Of a stretch of DNA of 64,000 nucleotides, positions 46,191-56,478 are shown piece after piece. This DNA comes from Branchinecta lynchi (lineage: Eukaryota > Arthropoda > Branchiopoda > Anostraca > Branchinectidae), in contig JAKZAP010000013.1 in assembly GCA_023053575.1 (NCBI GenBank), positions 4,784,001 through 4,848,000 on the forward strand, written 5' to 3'. Made by a program: the position numbers and the translations under genes. A model generated the notes under the pieces. The model was not told the origin of the DNA. It saw nothing but the letters and a program-made list of their open reading frames with translations, and ran no database searches. Numbering within the stretch: the first letter of the stretch is position 1; each line of letters opens with the position of its first letter.

Positions 46191-47824
46191 ATATTCGATT
46201 TCAACACATACAACTACATTAGGAATGTGTTTCAAATGAAGTAAACACTGAGTCTTAAGAAAATAAAAAAAATCAGCTGAAAAATTAAAAACTAAACAGA
46301 AAAATGCTAAAAAAAAAATCACGAATACGAATTTGTTATGCAGGGTGGCACCACCCCCCTCGAAGAAAGAAAAAAGCTAAAACGGGCGCTGGCAGAGCAC
46401 CCGACCACACAAATTTAGCTAAAACGGGCGCTCACCCAGAAAAGCTAAACGGGGGCTGGCAGTGCACCCGGTAAAGTCAGTAAGGCTAGTTATTAAGGCG
46501 TCGGGTGTTCTGGGTTCTTGAGCGTCTGGAATTGCATTCATATCAGTCTCATGTTTCGAGAGGCAGGCTATTTCTAGTCGTTCAGATATGAAGAGGTTTT
46601 TTAACCGTATTTTGTCAGAATGAGAAGTATGATTGTTAGATCTAAACTTCCATGACCGACAGATCACAAATCTCTTATTTTTGCCCTGCAGCACACTGTT
46701 TTAACCTAAGTTTTACAACGATCTGTTGTCTACTAGTATCTCTCGATTCAAGTAAAAATCAGGCTGATTTTGCTTATGGCGTACCTTTCCGATAATTTGA
46801 TAGTTTCATGTAAAGGTCCTTTTTTTTAGTAGAAAAGTATTTAATGATAAGAATTTTTCTCCGGTCCGAGGTTAAACAATAAATCGGCTTCGTAAGCAAT
46901 GAAAGAAGATTAAATGACGGGTCTGATTATTGCAACACGTCATTTGATTTTTATTCTGTGTGTGTCAAACAAGTCAACTCCATTTAACTTTTTTTTCTCG
47001 AACAAGCACATTGTCCAACTTCCAGCTAAATGTCTCACATTTTTCTGGAATCGTCGTGAACAAAGACAGACGGGCAGATCCTGCTTAATGGCCCTTACCT
47101 TTATTTGTGATCCGAAAAGGCAGTCTGACCATACAGGATTCCACAGAATTTGCCTGCGTGGCCTTTCATAGTCGGCTATTTACTGGAAAGTCGCGTCATT
47201 TCATTCGGATTTTAGGCTTGAAATTTCGGGGCTTGGGCCGCATTAAAAGCTAAATAAAATTTGTTGCGGGGTAGTGGGGTTTTCCCCCCAAAAAGTCATG
47301 TCCTGCTCAAAAAATTTCGCATGCGGCGCTCATTTTCGTTCTGTCTGAAATATAGTTTTGCGGATATAGTGCTGTGTTTCTTGGCTACTGTACCTAACTG
47401 GTATGACTCTTGGGTCTTCCGCACATCTGCCAGTCGTATATTTTAAGATACTCACCTCCCACGCCCGAGCCCTTCAAACCGCTTCTGAGCTCGGAGATAC
47501 AACTAGACTTCTAATCTTCAGTCTTCAACGCTAGCAGTTATCACGAATTTTACTATCGAATATAAGACGAAAAGTTGAAACGGGCGGCAGGGCGCTGCCG
47601 GCGCCCTGCCACACCCCCCCCCCCCCTCGAGTTTTGGCTAGCGACGCCCCTGTTACTGAACACTTTTTTTTTTTATCAAGTCAGGACTGTTCTGAAATGA
47701 CCTGAAAGTGACCGCTGCAAGACCAAAAAATGCACGATGAGGATTTCCCAGACGGATTTTCTACACTTTCATCATCAAGTTGAAAAAAGGATGCTGCAAA
47801 AAATCCTTGCAGGAATGAGAGTCC
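46191..47824. other. Intergenic sequence with a short tandem and a strong hairpin
   Basis: AGCTAAAACGGGCGCTGGCAG-like units occur three times at 46373-46475. A perfect 10-bp hairpin GGCAGGGCGC/GCGCCCTGCC lies at 47586-47610, followed by C12. No gene was recognised. Confidence 0.45.
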
Positions 47825-48200
47825 GCCCGAGCCTGGAATAGAATGGAATAGAATTTTATTTTTCAATAGCAGCTGTCACAGCGTTACCGCCCAATTCACT
47901 TTGTTGTCATACAAAATGAGGAATGTGTAACACTTTGTAACGAAGGAAGAAAAAAACACTAAAAAGGACTAACTTATCGGTTGTTGTAACTCAACAAATG
48001 CTGGAATCAAACTCCTTCTTTATCTCTCATAAAGGGGGGCCACAGGGGCTAGTTTGGGGATTTTCTGGGATTTCTCTCTCTGGGGTCTAATATGTATAGG
48101 AGAATAGGGGGGTGGGAGAATATTACGTAATCGTGGAAGAGATATGGTTATAATACCGAAATCGATGCTAAGGCGGGTTCGTCTCTCTTCCAGGGTAGCC
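47825..48200 (-). mobile_element. LINE 3' end (family F), second copy, reverse
   Basis: It shares with 29525-29870 the words GCAGCTGTCACAGCGTTAC (or TAGCTGTCACAGCGTTAC), ACTTATCGGTTGTTGTA, GGGGCCACAGGGGCTAGTTT and GTATAGGAGAATAGG, plus a GAATAGAATGG tail. It carries small insertions compared with the first copy. Confidence 0.7.
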
Positions 48201-49998
48201 AGCTTGAACCTTTTTAGTAGGTAACTGTAAGGCTACTTTACCCTCCCCGTTAACAATCATGAGGGTCCGTCTGTTCGCTGTATAGTACGTCTAATGTCTG
48301 TTAATACTTGCCTCCTCTAAACCCGCAAGCAGTATTTAACTGCCAAAGTTATGCTTGGACTCACCAACGATGTCGAACCTCAGGTCTGGTAAATCTTTTG
48401 TCCGTGTTATACCGTAAACGGAGGGTTGCAAGACGAAGGGTATTTTTCCTGAGGTAAATCCCCCGGTCCACTAACCATTGCTTCAGCTCATTCGTTTGCT
48501 ATGCTATTTGCATAGCTCCCGTTGCCTGTTCTCGAAGTGAACTAATCTGTCTTGATTATGGAAAATTGCAGCATGCGTCTCCGATCCTTCTAGAATGCAT
48601 GGTAGCTAGGATATTCTCTTATAGCCTCAGTGCTTCAACGGCTTCTGGAAAAGACTTACAGAGGTTTCGCTTGGAACAGAAATGGGATGGATAAGTCGTT
48701 ACAGAATAAACTGTGCCTTAGTGACGATCTTACTGTGGCCTGGGGCTAAAGGTAGGTCAAGGAGGGGGGAATTTCCCGACGAAAAACTTGTAGCCTGCGT
48801 AGTTGTATGATAGTTGTACGAAAAAGTTCTTAAGTAGTAGTATCCAGTAGCACCTGTCTTGCTGTAGGAGCATCCAGTCTTGCTAATGGTAGAATGCAGT
48901 AACACGGTAGTCTTGAAGTAGAAGAATCAGTTAGTACTCCATGCTACTTTTTCGTACATACTTCATGCTACTATTCTGAGATAAATTTTTCATCAGGCTA
49001 GCGTGGAAACAGTATTTCTTGTTGCTGAAGGAGGAGCAAGAACTTTGCATGAATAGAAATTTGCTCTGTAAGATGACTCACTTTGACGACTTTATGTTAC
49101 TTAGAAACATTTTTTTATTCAAAACTCGGTTGTTTTCCTTTTCTTTAAGTGAAAACTTTTCCTTCCACCAAAGTGTCATAAATGATAACAAAACTGCAAA
49201 TGCATTCTCTTCTTTTGGGTTGTTAACTGCAAAGTCTCTACTTTGACAAGTCTTTTGAAAGTCTTTGACTGAAAATTTCATAATAGTGGGTGGTCTTCAG
49301 AGGGGTAATCTCCCAGCGCCTTCAGCGGTCATTTCCCCAATGGGTATCTGTGGCCTTTTGCAGAATAATCTCGACGAAAGTGTTAATTTTCTTTGTTTGA
49401 TTGATGCTAGTGATGCTACAGTAAACGTAACGTAGACTGGACTTGGCCCAGTCGGAAGGGGACTCTGTCAGTGTAAATAGGCTTACTTAACGTAAGAAAC
49501 TTAAGCCGTAACTTAAATACTTAACGTAAGGTCTTACGTATTCAATATGAAGGGGGCCTTTAGCCCTTTCGAACGTGATATTTTCTCCCGATTTCTTGTC
49601 GCCAGAAATACAAAACCACCTCCTATAGCTCAATGAATCATCTGTGAATAATTAGAAATGGCATCATCTTGCAGAGTATTAGCCAGTGGAAGTATTTTTA
49701 ATGTCTTCTTTCATTTTCTTTCTTGTTTGAAATGTGTTGCTATGTAGCTCATGATTAATTGATGCCTAAAATTTGAAATCTTGTCTCATATTGAGGTTGG
49801 CTGCTGTAAAGGCTAGGTTTGTATAAAGCAAAAGCTGGGTATTAGAGTAGGATTAAGACGTCAGACGTGTTTAGACGTGTCTAATACTTCTTCGTATCCA
49901 AATTCACTTTATTCTTCGAAAAACAGTTCACTGACATACAAGTAAATAAGATACTATTACGGTACTTTACATAATCTTCATGCAAAACACAAATTTGG
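48201..49998. other. Intergenic sequence, nothing recognised
   Basis: Open stretches at 49019-49281 on both strands have no domain. Words such as TACTTAACGTAAG repeat near 49480-49530. No gene or element was assigned. Confidence 0.45.
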
Positions 49999-50316
49999 TT
50001 TTTATGGCACTTGCCCTTCGGCCAAGTGCCATATAGCGATCGCAACTTCTGCCCCTCGTCGGTCTGTCGGTCTGTCCAGGTTTTGCTAGTTCGGGCACTT
50101 CCACAAAAGCTAGGACGATAAGACTTGATAGACATATCAGGGACCCCAAGTGATTAAGTTTGAAATAGTCACTTTCCCCATCCGAGCACCGTGGGGGGAG
50201 TGGAGGGAGGGGGAATCCGGAATCTTGAGGTATTTATAACTTTTGAATGGGTGATCGGATCTCGATGAAACTTGATATTTGGAAAGACCTCATGCCTCAG
50301 ACGACCCATCATAATA
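49999..50316 (+). repeat. Family A head fragment A6
   Basis: An intact head, T5-ATGGCACTTGCCC...CAAGTGCCAT, is followed by the first modules (GCTAGGACGATAAGACTTG, AACTTTTGAATGGGTGATC, CTCGATGAAACTTGATATT). The copy stops where the fold-back element begins at 50317. Confidence 0.85.
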
Positions 50317-51647
50317 CAGAGATAGGGACAAGCAGGGCTCTATCTGATTATTCGTTCTTGGTCAGAGTCTTGGTCACTGTCAGAAATTGACCGAGACAGC
50401 CACGGAGAGGTTGTAAAAGCCAACGGCTTTCAGTATATAGCTAACCTAAAATGCGTACAAGCCCATCCAAGACTTAGGATAAGCATAACATAATTCGAGA
50501 ACTTATGTCCTGGCTACTAAAGCTGCGCCCGCGTTTTGATTAGATCAAATATCACGCGATTAAGCTTTTATTTCATCACAGTTCCCATAGAGCTAATTGT
50601 TGCGTTTTTGCAGATATATTTCCACGCACACCACGCAACAATTAGCTCTATGGGAACTGTGTGATGAAATGAGAGCTTATCGCGTGATATTTGATCGAAT
50701 CAAAACGCGGGCGCAGCCTTAGTAGTCAGGCCAGTCTAGTACACTAGCACCATTTCAGGCACGGTGCTCAAACGTCTATCACCATGCCTGAGTGCTAGAC
50801 GTTCAAGCACTGTACCTTGGATATCATGTATGGTGCATGGATTTCAGTATACAGTGCATACAGAAAAAACACAGTTTCTGTCATCAAAACTGAGCACCGG
50901 CTCGGACAGGGCTGAAATTACTACTATGAATTAGAGAAATCAAAGACAATCCTTTATATATTTTTCTCAACAAAAACAAAAGGGCTCTAATGATGATGGA
51001 GATGAAAAACCAAACAGCACCCTATCTATTTTCCATGTATTTTCCCTATCTATTCCCCAAGAGCCAATATTCTGGTTGGCTGCTAGGTAGAAAAAGTTGA
51101 GGCACAGGACACTTTGCATGCAAAACCCTTGACTATGTAGAAAAGGAAATGTGGTTTTTCACATCTGTCATCAGCCGAGCCCTTTTGTTTTTGTTGTGAA
51201 AAATATATAAAGGATTGTCTTTGATTTCTCTAATTCATGGTACTAATTTCAGCCCTGTCCAAGCTGGTGCTCAGTTTTTATGACGGAAACTGTGTTTTTG
51301 ATGTATGCACTGTATACTGAAATCCATGCACCGTACATGAAATCCAAGGTACAGTGCTTGAACGTCTAGCACCCAGGCATGGTGCTAGACGTTTGAGCAC
51401 CGTGCCTGAAAAGGGGCTAGTGTACTAGACTGAGTCAGGCTGTAAATTCTCGAATTATGTTATGCTTATCCTAAGTCTTGGATGGGCTTGTACGCATTTT
51501 AGGTTAGCTATATACTGAGAGCCGTTGGCTTTTAGAACCTTTCCGTGGCTGCCTGGTCAATTTCTGACAGTGTCTGAGTCTGACCTGTTGAATCTAATCT
51601 CTGACCAAGAACGAATAATTAGATAGAACCTGCTTGTCCCTATGTCT
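50317..51647. mobile_element. Large fold-back element with nested palindrome
   Basis: The left arm (50317-51025) and right arm (about 51150-51647) are inverted copies. Matching blocks include ATAGGGACAAGCAGG, ATTATTCGTTCTTGGTCAGAG, GTACAAGCCCATCCAAGACT, CAGTCTAGTACACTAGC and GGATTGTCTTTGATTTCTCT. The arms are about 500 bp excluding a second palindrome nested in the left arm (about 50505-50730). The loop is about 125 bp with no ORF. The outer ends CAGAGATAGGG and the complement TAGACATAGGG differ slightly, and no clean target duplication is visible. Confidence 0.85.
50505..50730. mobile_element. Nested palindromic MITE in the left arm
   Basis: Arms of about 95 bp start CTACTAAAGCTGCGCCCGCG on the left and end with the complement of CTACTAAGGCTGCGCCCGCG on the right. 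They include TCAAATATCACGCGAT and GTTCCCATAGAGCTAATTGT, with a loop of about 30 bp. The right arm of the large fold-back lacks this insert, so it entered later. Confidence 0.8.
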
Positions 51648-52643
51648 ACCAACACTGGCTTGAGATAACAGGTTGGAGATTCTATTTCTCAGCTTTTCTG
51701 ACGGCATCTGCAAGCCCATATATTCCATTTCAACTAGATATTTTTTGTTTTGCAGTTAAATTAATTATAAGGGACTGGCTTGTCTTCCATGACAAGATTT
51801 CTTGATGGAAACTAGATTTATGTATGCATCATCAGGTCAGAAAGAGTTTCTTAGATAATTTATATACTAGGCTACATGTGGGCCACGCCACCCAGAAGGA
51901 CCTGACCTATCCTAGGGGCTAGATGGCTGTTATGCTGTATACGATTGTGTTTAAGTCATAGGGGGGGGGGGGGGCTCAGAGCCTGTTAACTAATGACTAA
52001 AAAAAAAAAGTCAACCTTGGATTTGGATGTAGGACACTAGAAACAAAGAAGGGCATAGCTCATATCTGCTATGGTGGATAAGTTTTTTTCTGCTGGTGTT
52101 GGTGTAATGCAGTACCTTTTAATCCACAAGTGAAAATTATAAATGGTAGCCTACTCTCTGAGTGGATATACTGGGGTGGTACAAATGTGCGGAAGGGGTG
52201 GTCGATATGAAAGTGCTTTGGGTTATAATCTAGCCTATTGTGAGATGGTAGGCTGTAATGCTAAATATTTTTGGCTGCTTGAATTATAATTTGCAAGTGG
52301 AAATCATAAATAATAACGCATTGGTGGGTATGATGTGTGTCGGTATACGAAGTTCCGAGGGGTAGTATGGCTCATGTGGGGTCATCAGGTGATAACCACT
52401 CTTTAGCAAAAGACCAGAGCCGTCCATACCATATCCGTTTTCAAATGGATATAGATGTTATTTTAACCTTATCCAATAAATGCTGAAGTTGCTGAAGAAG
52501 AAGAAGCAAAGACTAAAAAAAAGCCTGTGGTACCATCTATGTCGTAGACAGCACGTGTTTTTTGCGCACTTACTCGATTTTCACCACCAGGGGAGTGACG
52601 ACGAGGGCGACACCCCCCTCCCCCCCCGAACCGATTCGGCGGG
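51648..52643. other. Intergenic sequence with a G14 run
   Basis: A run of 14 G lies at 51961-51974 and a run of 10 A soon after. C-rich GACACCCCCCTCCCCCCCG lies at 52609-52628. No gene was recognised. Confidence 0.4.
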
Positions 52644-52728
52644 AAGCGCCCCTATTATTCTTTGAGCCCAAGCTGACTTTGAAACATTTATTCTAGCAAT
52701 GTTTTCAACGGATACATCAGCTAAGATT

Positions 52729-52782
52729 CTTCATAAGCGATATTTCGGCCCTTCTTGGCAAGGGTCCTCGTCAGGCTTTCAG
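52729..52782 (-). ncRNA. Mirror hammerhead ribozyme motif on the - strand
   Basis: The left arm is the reverse complement of the right arm, so the same core (CTGACGA complement at 52768-52774) is present on the - strand. A transcript crossing both arms would fold into one long hairpin instead of two ribozymes. Confidence 0.7.
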
Positions 52783-52784
52783 GA

Positions 52785-52838
52785 CTGAAAGCCTGACGAG
52801 GACCCTTGCCAAGAAGGGCCGAAATATCGCTTATGAAG
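52785..52838 (+). ncRNA. Hammerhead ribozyme motif (type I, minimal stem III)
   Basis: The core CTGACGA is at 52793-52799 and GAAA at 52821-52824. Stem II runs 52800-52807 with 52814-52820 around loop GCCAAG and has one bulged A. Stem I is AAGC (52789-52792) with GCTT (52829-52832), extended beyond an internal loop by CT/AG. The predicted cleavage site follows C52828, in an ATC triplet. Stem III would be the self-complementary ATAT (52824-52827), which can only form between two ribozymes, as described for retrotransposon hammerheads. All conserved core bases are present. Confidence 0.75.
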
Positions 52839-52904
52839 AATCTTAGCTGATGTATCCGTTGAAAACATTGCTGGAATAAGCGCCCCTATTTTTTTTAAAA
52901 ACAG

Positions 52905-53115
52905 TCGTTTTTCGTAAAAATAAAAGATTTTTTCTAAAAAACAGTCGGCTTTTCAGAATATCGCTCGATTTTTCTTCAAAACAGTCATTTTGTTATAAAA
53001 AAAAAGTTGTTTTTCTGTTAAAAAAAAACAGTCGGTAAAAATTACCAGCAAGTCGGTAAATACCTTGCCCTGCCCACCAAACATTTTGGCTAGTAACGCC
53101 TTTGTTAACCAGATG
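52905..53115. repeat. Repeat K with AACAGTCG words, copy 1
   Basis: Words such as AAAACAGTCG, TCGATTTTTCTTCA and CAGTCGGTAAA lead to ACATTTTGGCTAGTAACGCC. A related stretch inside the insert at 58772-59678 has GTCGATTTTTATCTTCAG, ACCAGTCAGTCGATGAATA and ACATTTTTGGATAATAATGCC in the same order. It is non-coding. Confidence 0.5.
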
Positions 53116-53387
53116 AAGTGTTTGACCCTTTCTCCACGCAAAATAGAAAAAAATCGAATCTTTTGAGAATTTTGGAGATGTCCCGAATTTTACTGCATTT
53201 TGGTTGAAGAATACTGCAGAAATGCCGCTTTTTGACGAAGTCGGCATCGCGAAGTGGTGTCGGTCGACTGGCAACACTGAGGGGATGTGAACTGGTTAGA
53301 TGAATTTGCTTTCGGGCGGGATCACTGTTCCTATGGCCGGCTTCTACCAGACTATATTGTAGTGGTTTGCGAACTCTGTTCTCAAGC

Positions 53388-53460
53388 CCCTCAGTAGCTC
53401 AGTTGGTAGAGCGCCTGCCTTGTAAGCAGAGGGTCCTGGGTTCAAATCCCGGCTGAGGAG
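53388..53460 (+). tRNA. tRNA-Thr (anticodon TGT)
   Basis: The cloverleaf is 73 bases without intron: D arm GCTC/GAGC, anticodon stem CCTGC/GCAGA with loop CTTGTAA, a 5-base variable loop and T arm CTGGG/CCCGG with loop TTCAAAT. The Pol III A box TAGCTCAGTTGG and B box GGTTCAAATCC are perfect, and a T5 terminator follows at 53463-53467. The TGT anticodon reads ACN Thr codons. Two C-A mismatches (positions 1-72 and 27-43) and a G discriminator are unusual. Pairing can also extend two bases beyond the acceptor. It may be a gene or a recent pseudogene. Confidence 0.85.
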
Positions 53461-53467
53461 CATTTTT

Positions 53468-54215
53468 GTCTTTCAGTTCAGTACTTATAAACAAAAAAAT
53501 TTACTGACTGGTCAACAACCCCCTAGTCATGACGCCCCTGCCCCTGGACGAATCCTATTTTGTATGGTTTTACGCTGGGATCAAAGAAAATAATTTGACA
53601 TTAAGAATCAAAAACTCTGATTGGGAGGGGGGGGAGGGGGGGAGGGGTAGAAAGCCAAAATTTTACCGAGTCTGTCAGAAATTATAGAATCGTAGAAACT
53701 GACAATTTAAACCTTGAAAATGAAAATTGTTGAGTACAGAAAATAATACTAAAAGTTGACGCTACCGAACTATGGTGTATAACGCGTCGTTAGTAGAAGC
53801 CAAGAAGTACCTCCTAGATTCAGTCCAAGGAAGGGGTAGGCACTATTTGCTAGGCTTGAAATCTTGTTGTTTGAGAATAGCTTATGTTTACACAACATGC
53901 ACTGGAGTCTGTATATAGCTCAGACCAGTACACAAAATATACAAAAATATCAGTCTGAAGAAGCTTCCTACTTTCTTAGCTGAAAATGGGCCGATTTGGT
54001 CAAAATAAGGAGGGAAAGCTTAAAGCTGACGGATTTTGCAACTGTACCTAAATCCAACTTTTGATGGACCTCGCTACCGAATTTAGGGCTTTTGATGACA
54101 TCTTCAGTTTTAGAACTTAGGTGGAAAAATTGGACCAAAGTTGGAGACTGAAATCTTCCTTCTTCTTCTTCTACTTGTTATAGTCGGCGTGATCCACTGA
54201 CCCACTGCGACTTCT
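53468..54215. other. Intergenic sequence, nothing recognised
   Basis: GTCATGACGCCCCTGCCCCTGG near 53525 echoes phrases at 47640 and 53095, probably worn repeat ends. A G-rich patch lies at 53622-53650. No gene was recognised. Confidence 0.4.
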
Positions 54216-55186
54216 TTTCGGGATCCCAAAACGTAAGTGGAGGGATACCTATGACACCGCAAAATTTGTCCGTCTGTCTGAGAGCACAGTAACTCTCAAA
54301 GAGAATAAGACAATTTGATGAAACTTGGTGCCTTTGCGGCAAGGGAAAGTTTGAGTTCGTAGATGGGCTCTGTAGCCCTATATTTAGGGTTGGGGGGGGG
54401 GGGGGGGGTCAAATTAAGGGACAAACAAAATATTTTTAAACAGCTAATGAGATAGTGGATTAAGGGGTAAGGAGACATTTTGAACACGAATATGAAAACC
54501 GTTTTCTCGCCGGACAAGTAGCTCGCCAGGTCTTCGGCCAAAACCGGAAAGTTTTTAAAAGTAAAACTTTTATTTGAAGGTGATTAGATGTTCAGTTTAC
54601 GGGTAAGAAGACATGCTGAAAAATCTTGTGAAAACCATTTTCTACGCGGACAATTTGTTCGCACAGAATCCGTCCAATCCATAAAATTGTTAAAAGTTAA
54701 AGTTTTATTTGTAGTTGTAGGTAAGAAGAGATGCTGAATCCGTGTACGACAATCATTTTTTACCCGGATATATAGTTCGCCCGGAATCCGGCTGGAACCG
54801 GAAAATTTGTTGTAAGTTAAATTTTTATTTGAAGTTGATTAGATGTTCGATATAGGGGAAAGAAGATACGCTTAGTTCGTTTTTTAGCTTTCTTTTTTCG
54901 CCGGACAAATAGTTCCGGAATTCGGCCGAAACGGTGAAATTGGCAGAAGTAAGGCCGGAAGTTTTCGTCAAAACAGATATGACGTATAGGGGTAAACACA
55001 CATGCTGAATCCACATCTGAACTTTGTTTTCTCAGATGATTAAGCTATTTGGCCTGAATCTGTTTCTGAATTTTAATAGTAAAACGTTCAAGGAGTCTAC
55101 GAAGACCGGCTCTGGCGAAGACAAGACCCAATTGTCTGGATCAAGTATTGAATTGTTGGGATCCCATCGAAACCTTTGGTCTTGTT
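54216..55186 (+). repeat. Family B repeat, complete copy B5
   Basis: The head TTTTCGGGATCCCAAAACG is at 54216-54232. The leader has CCGTCTGTCTG, GTAACTCTCAAAG, GATGAAACTTGGTGCC and a G run. The monomers have CATGCTGAA and CCGGAATCCGGCTGG words. The tail TTGGGATCCCATCGAAACC to GGTCTTG is at 55156-55184. Family A follows within about 130 bp. Confidence 0.85.
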
Positions 55187-55309
55187 TCTGGGGGAGACAC
55201 GTCTCCCTTCACCAACTGCTAGACTTCGGTTCGGACGTGGTCGGACACGCCATGCCGGTCGAACACGTCTATAGGGTTACTTGAAGGTTTTTTAGGAACC
55301 GGTAGGTCT

Positions 55310-56463
55310 CAGCAAAGTTTCGAACGAGTGATCGGATTGAAATGAAACTTAATAACTGAATAAATGACATATCTCTGATGTTTGATTTGAAGTCCGAACT
55401 GGCCTCGACAGCTATGGAGGAGTTGGGGGGGGGGGGGGGGGGACCCGAAATCCCGAGAAATTTTTTTTCCCGGAATTCCGGTGATGGTGGTTCTGGGGAT
55501 TTTCACGACGAGACTTGAGAGGCGTATCAGGGACCCTATCAAAATGACTTGTAAATACAAATTTACTCGATCCGATAGTCGTGGGGGAGTAGAGGAAGGG
55601 GGGATCCGGAATATTGAATCGTGCGTAACTTTGGAACGGGTGATCGGATTTGAGTGAAATTTTGTAATTGAATAGAGGACTTGTCTCTGGTGATCTTTTT
55701 CATGTCCTGACCGGATCGGACAACAACTGGGGGGGGGGGGGAATACGTGACCGGCTTAGACTGGAGAGATGGGGATGGAATTGTGGGAATAACTAACAGA
55801 TGCTCCGGATAAATAATTTACAGAACCGGATTGTCTCAGGCGACTGTGGGGGGAGTTTAAGGGGGAGTCCGGAATTCCGGTGATCGCGAGTAAAGGTACT
55901 CCCAGGTGTGCTAGGACGATGAAACTTGACTGGAATATTATAAATTTGACAAGATTGGCTTAGAAATCGCCACTTTCCAAATCCGACCATTCCTTAAAGT
56001 ACCAATCATGACCGCAAATTAAGAAAAATACTTTTAAGCAAAATATTCATTTTCATGATCACCATGAGCCCATTACCACTTTTGCCTCAAAGGTTTAGCT
56101 TAAATATGAGGTTCTAGCTCTTTTAAAGTGCACATCTTCACCGCAAGGTCGAAAGGTACTTTTTATCAAACGATGCCTTCTAGCTACTAGCAGGCGAAAC
56201 CCTAGACGAAGCAGAGGTCCGTCTCCTCGATACGGGAAATCACGCAGCAACAATTCAAAGAAGAAACGTATTTGATATAAATGTCGAAACCATATTGAAG
56301 ACCATCGAACCACCTAACGAAGAAAATGCCTTTTACAGGACTTTTTACTTACTAGTCTATAATATAGTAATATTCGACTCCGTACAAAACTCCCAAAGAA
56401 AAAAATCCCGCCAACATTTTGCCTATTCTTGCAAGTGCCATATGAGCTTTCAGCTCTTGTTTT
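55310..56463 (+). repeat. Family A repeat, head-less copy A7 with extra insert
   Basis: The modules run from CGAACGAGTGATCGGATTG to GATGAAACTTGACTGG (55917-55932). A subterminal block matching copy A8 follows (GACAAGATTGGCTTAGAA, CTTAAAGTAC, TTTCATGATC, GAGCCCAT), then about 250 bp not present in A8, then the tail GCAAGTGCCATATGAGC to GCTCTTGTTTT. The extra part contains a protein-like open frame (56178-56478). Confidence 0.8.
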
Positions 56464-56478
56464 CTAAAGGTCCTGTCT
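56178..56478 (+). other. Protein-like open frame inside family A copy A7
   Basis: An open frame of about 100 codons follows an AG at the end of CTACTAGCAG. It reads GETLDEAEVRLLDTGNHAA, TIQRRNVFDINVETILKTIE and PPNEENAFYRTFYLLVYN before running into the repeat tail. The composition is more protein-like than chance frames nearby. It has no recognised domain, no clear donor and no homologue in copy A8. It may be a captured exon. Confidence 0.3.

Larger units (their letters stand above)
52657..52877. mobile_element. Penelope-like fold-back insertion with paired hammerhead motifs
   Basis: Two arms of 93 bp (52690-52782 and 52785-52877) are complementary with one mismatch and a 2-base centre. The 221-bp insert is flanked by a 13-bp direct repeat, AAGCGCCCCTATT, at 52644-52656 and 52878-52890. 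The arm sequence contains a hammerhead ribozyme core. Penelope-like retroelements are known to carry such ribozymes in their terminal repeats, often as inverted partial copies with target duplications of this size, which is the basis for the assignment. No reverse transcriptase is present. Confidence 0.75.

Noticed and set aside
46419..46694. A 91-codon frame on the - strand
   Set aside because: It partly overlaps the short tandem at 46373-46475, with no recognised domain and no splice context.
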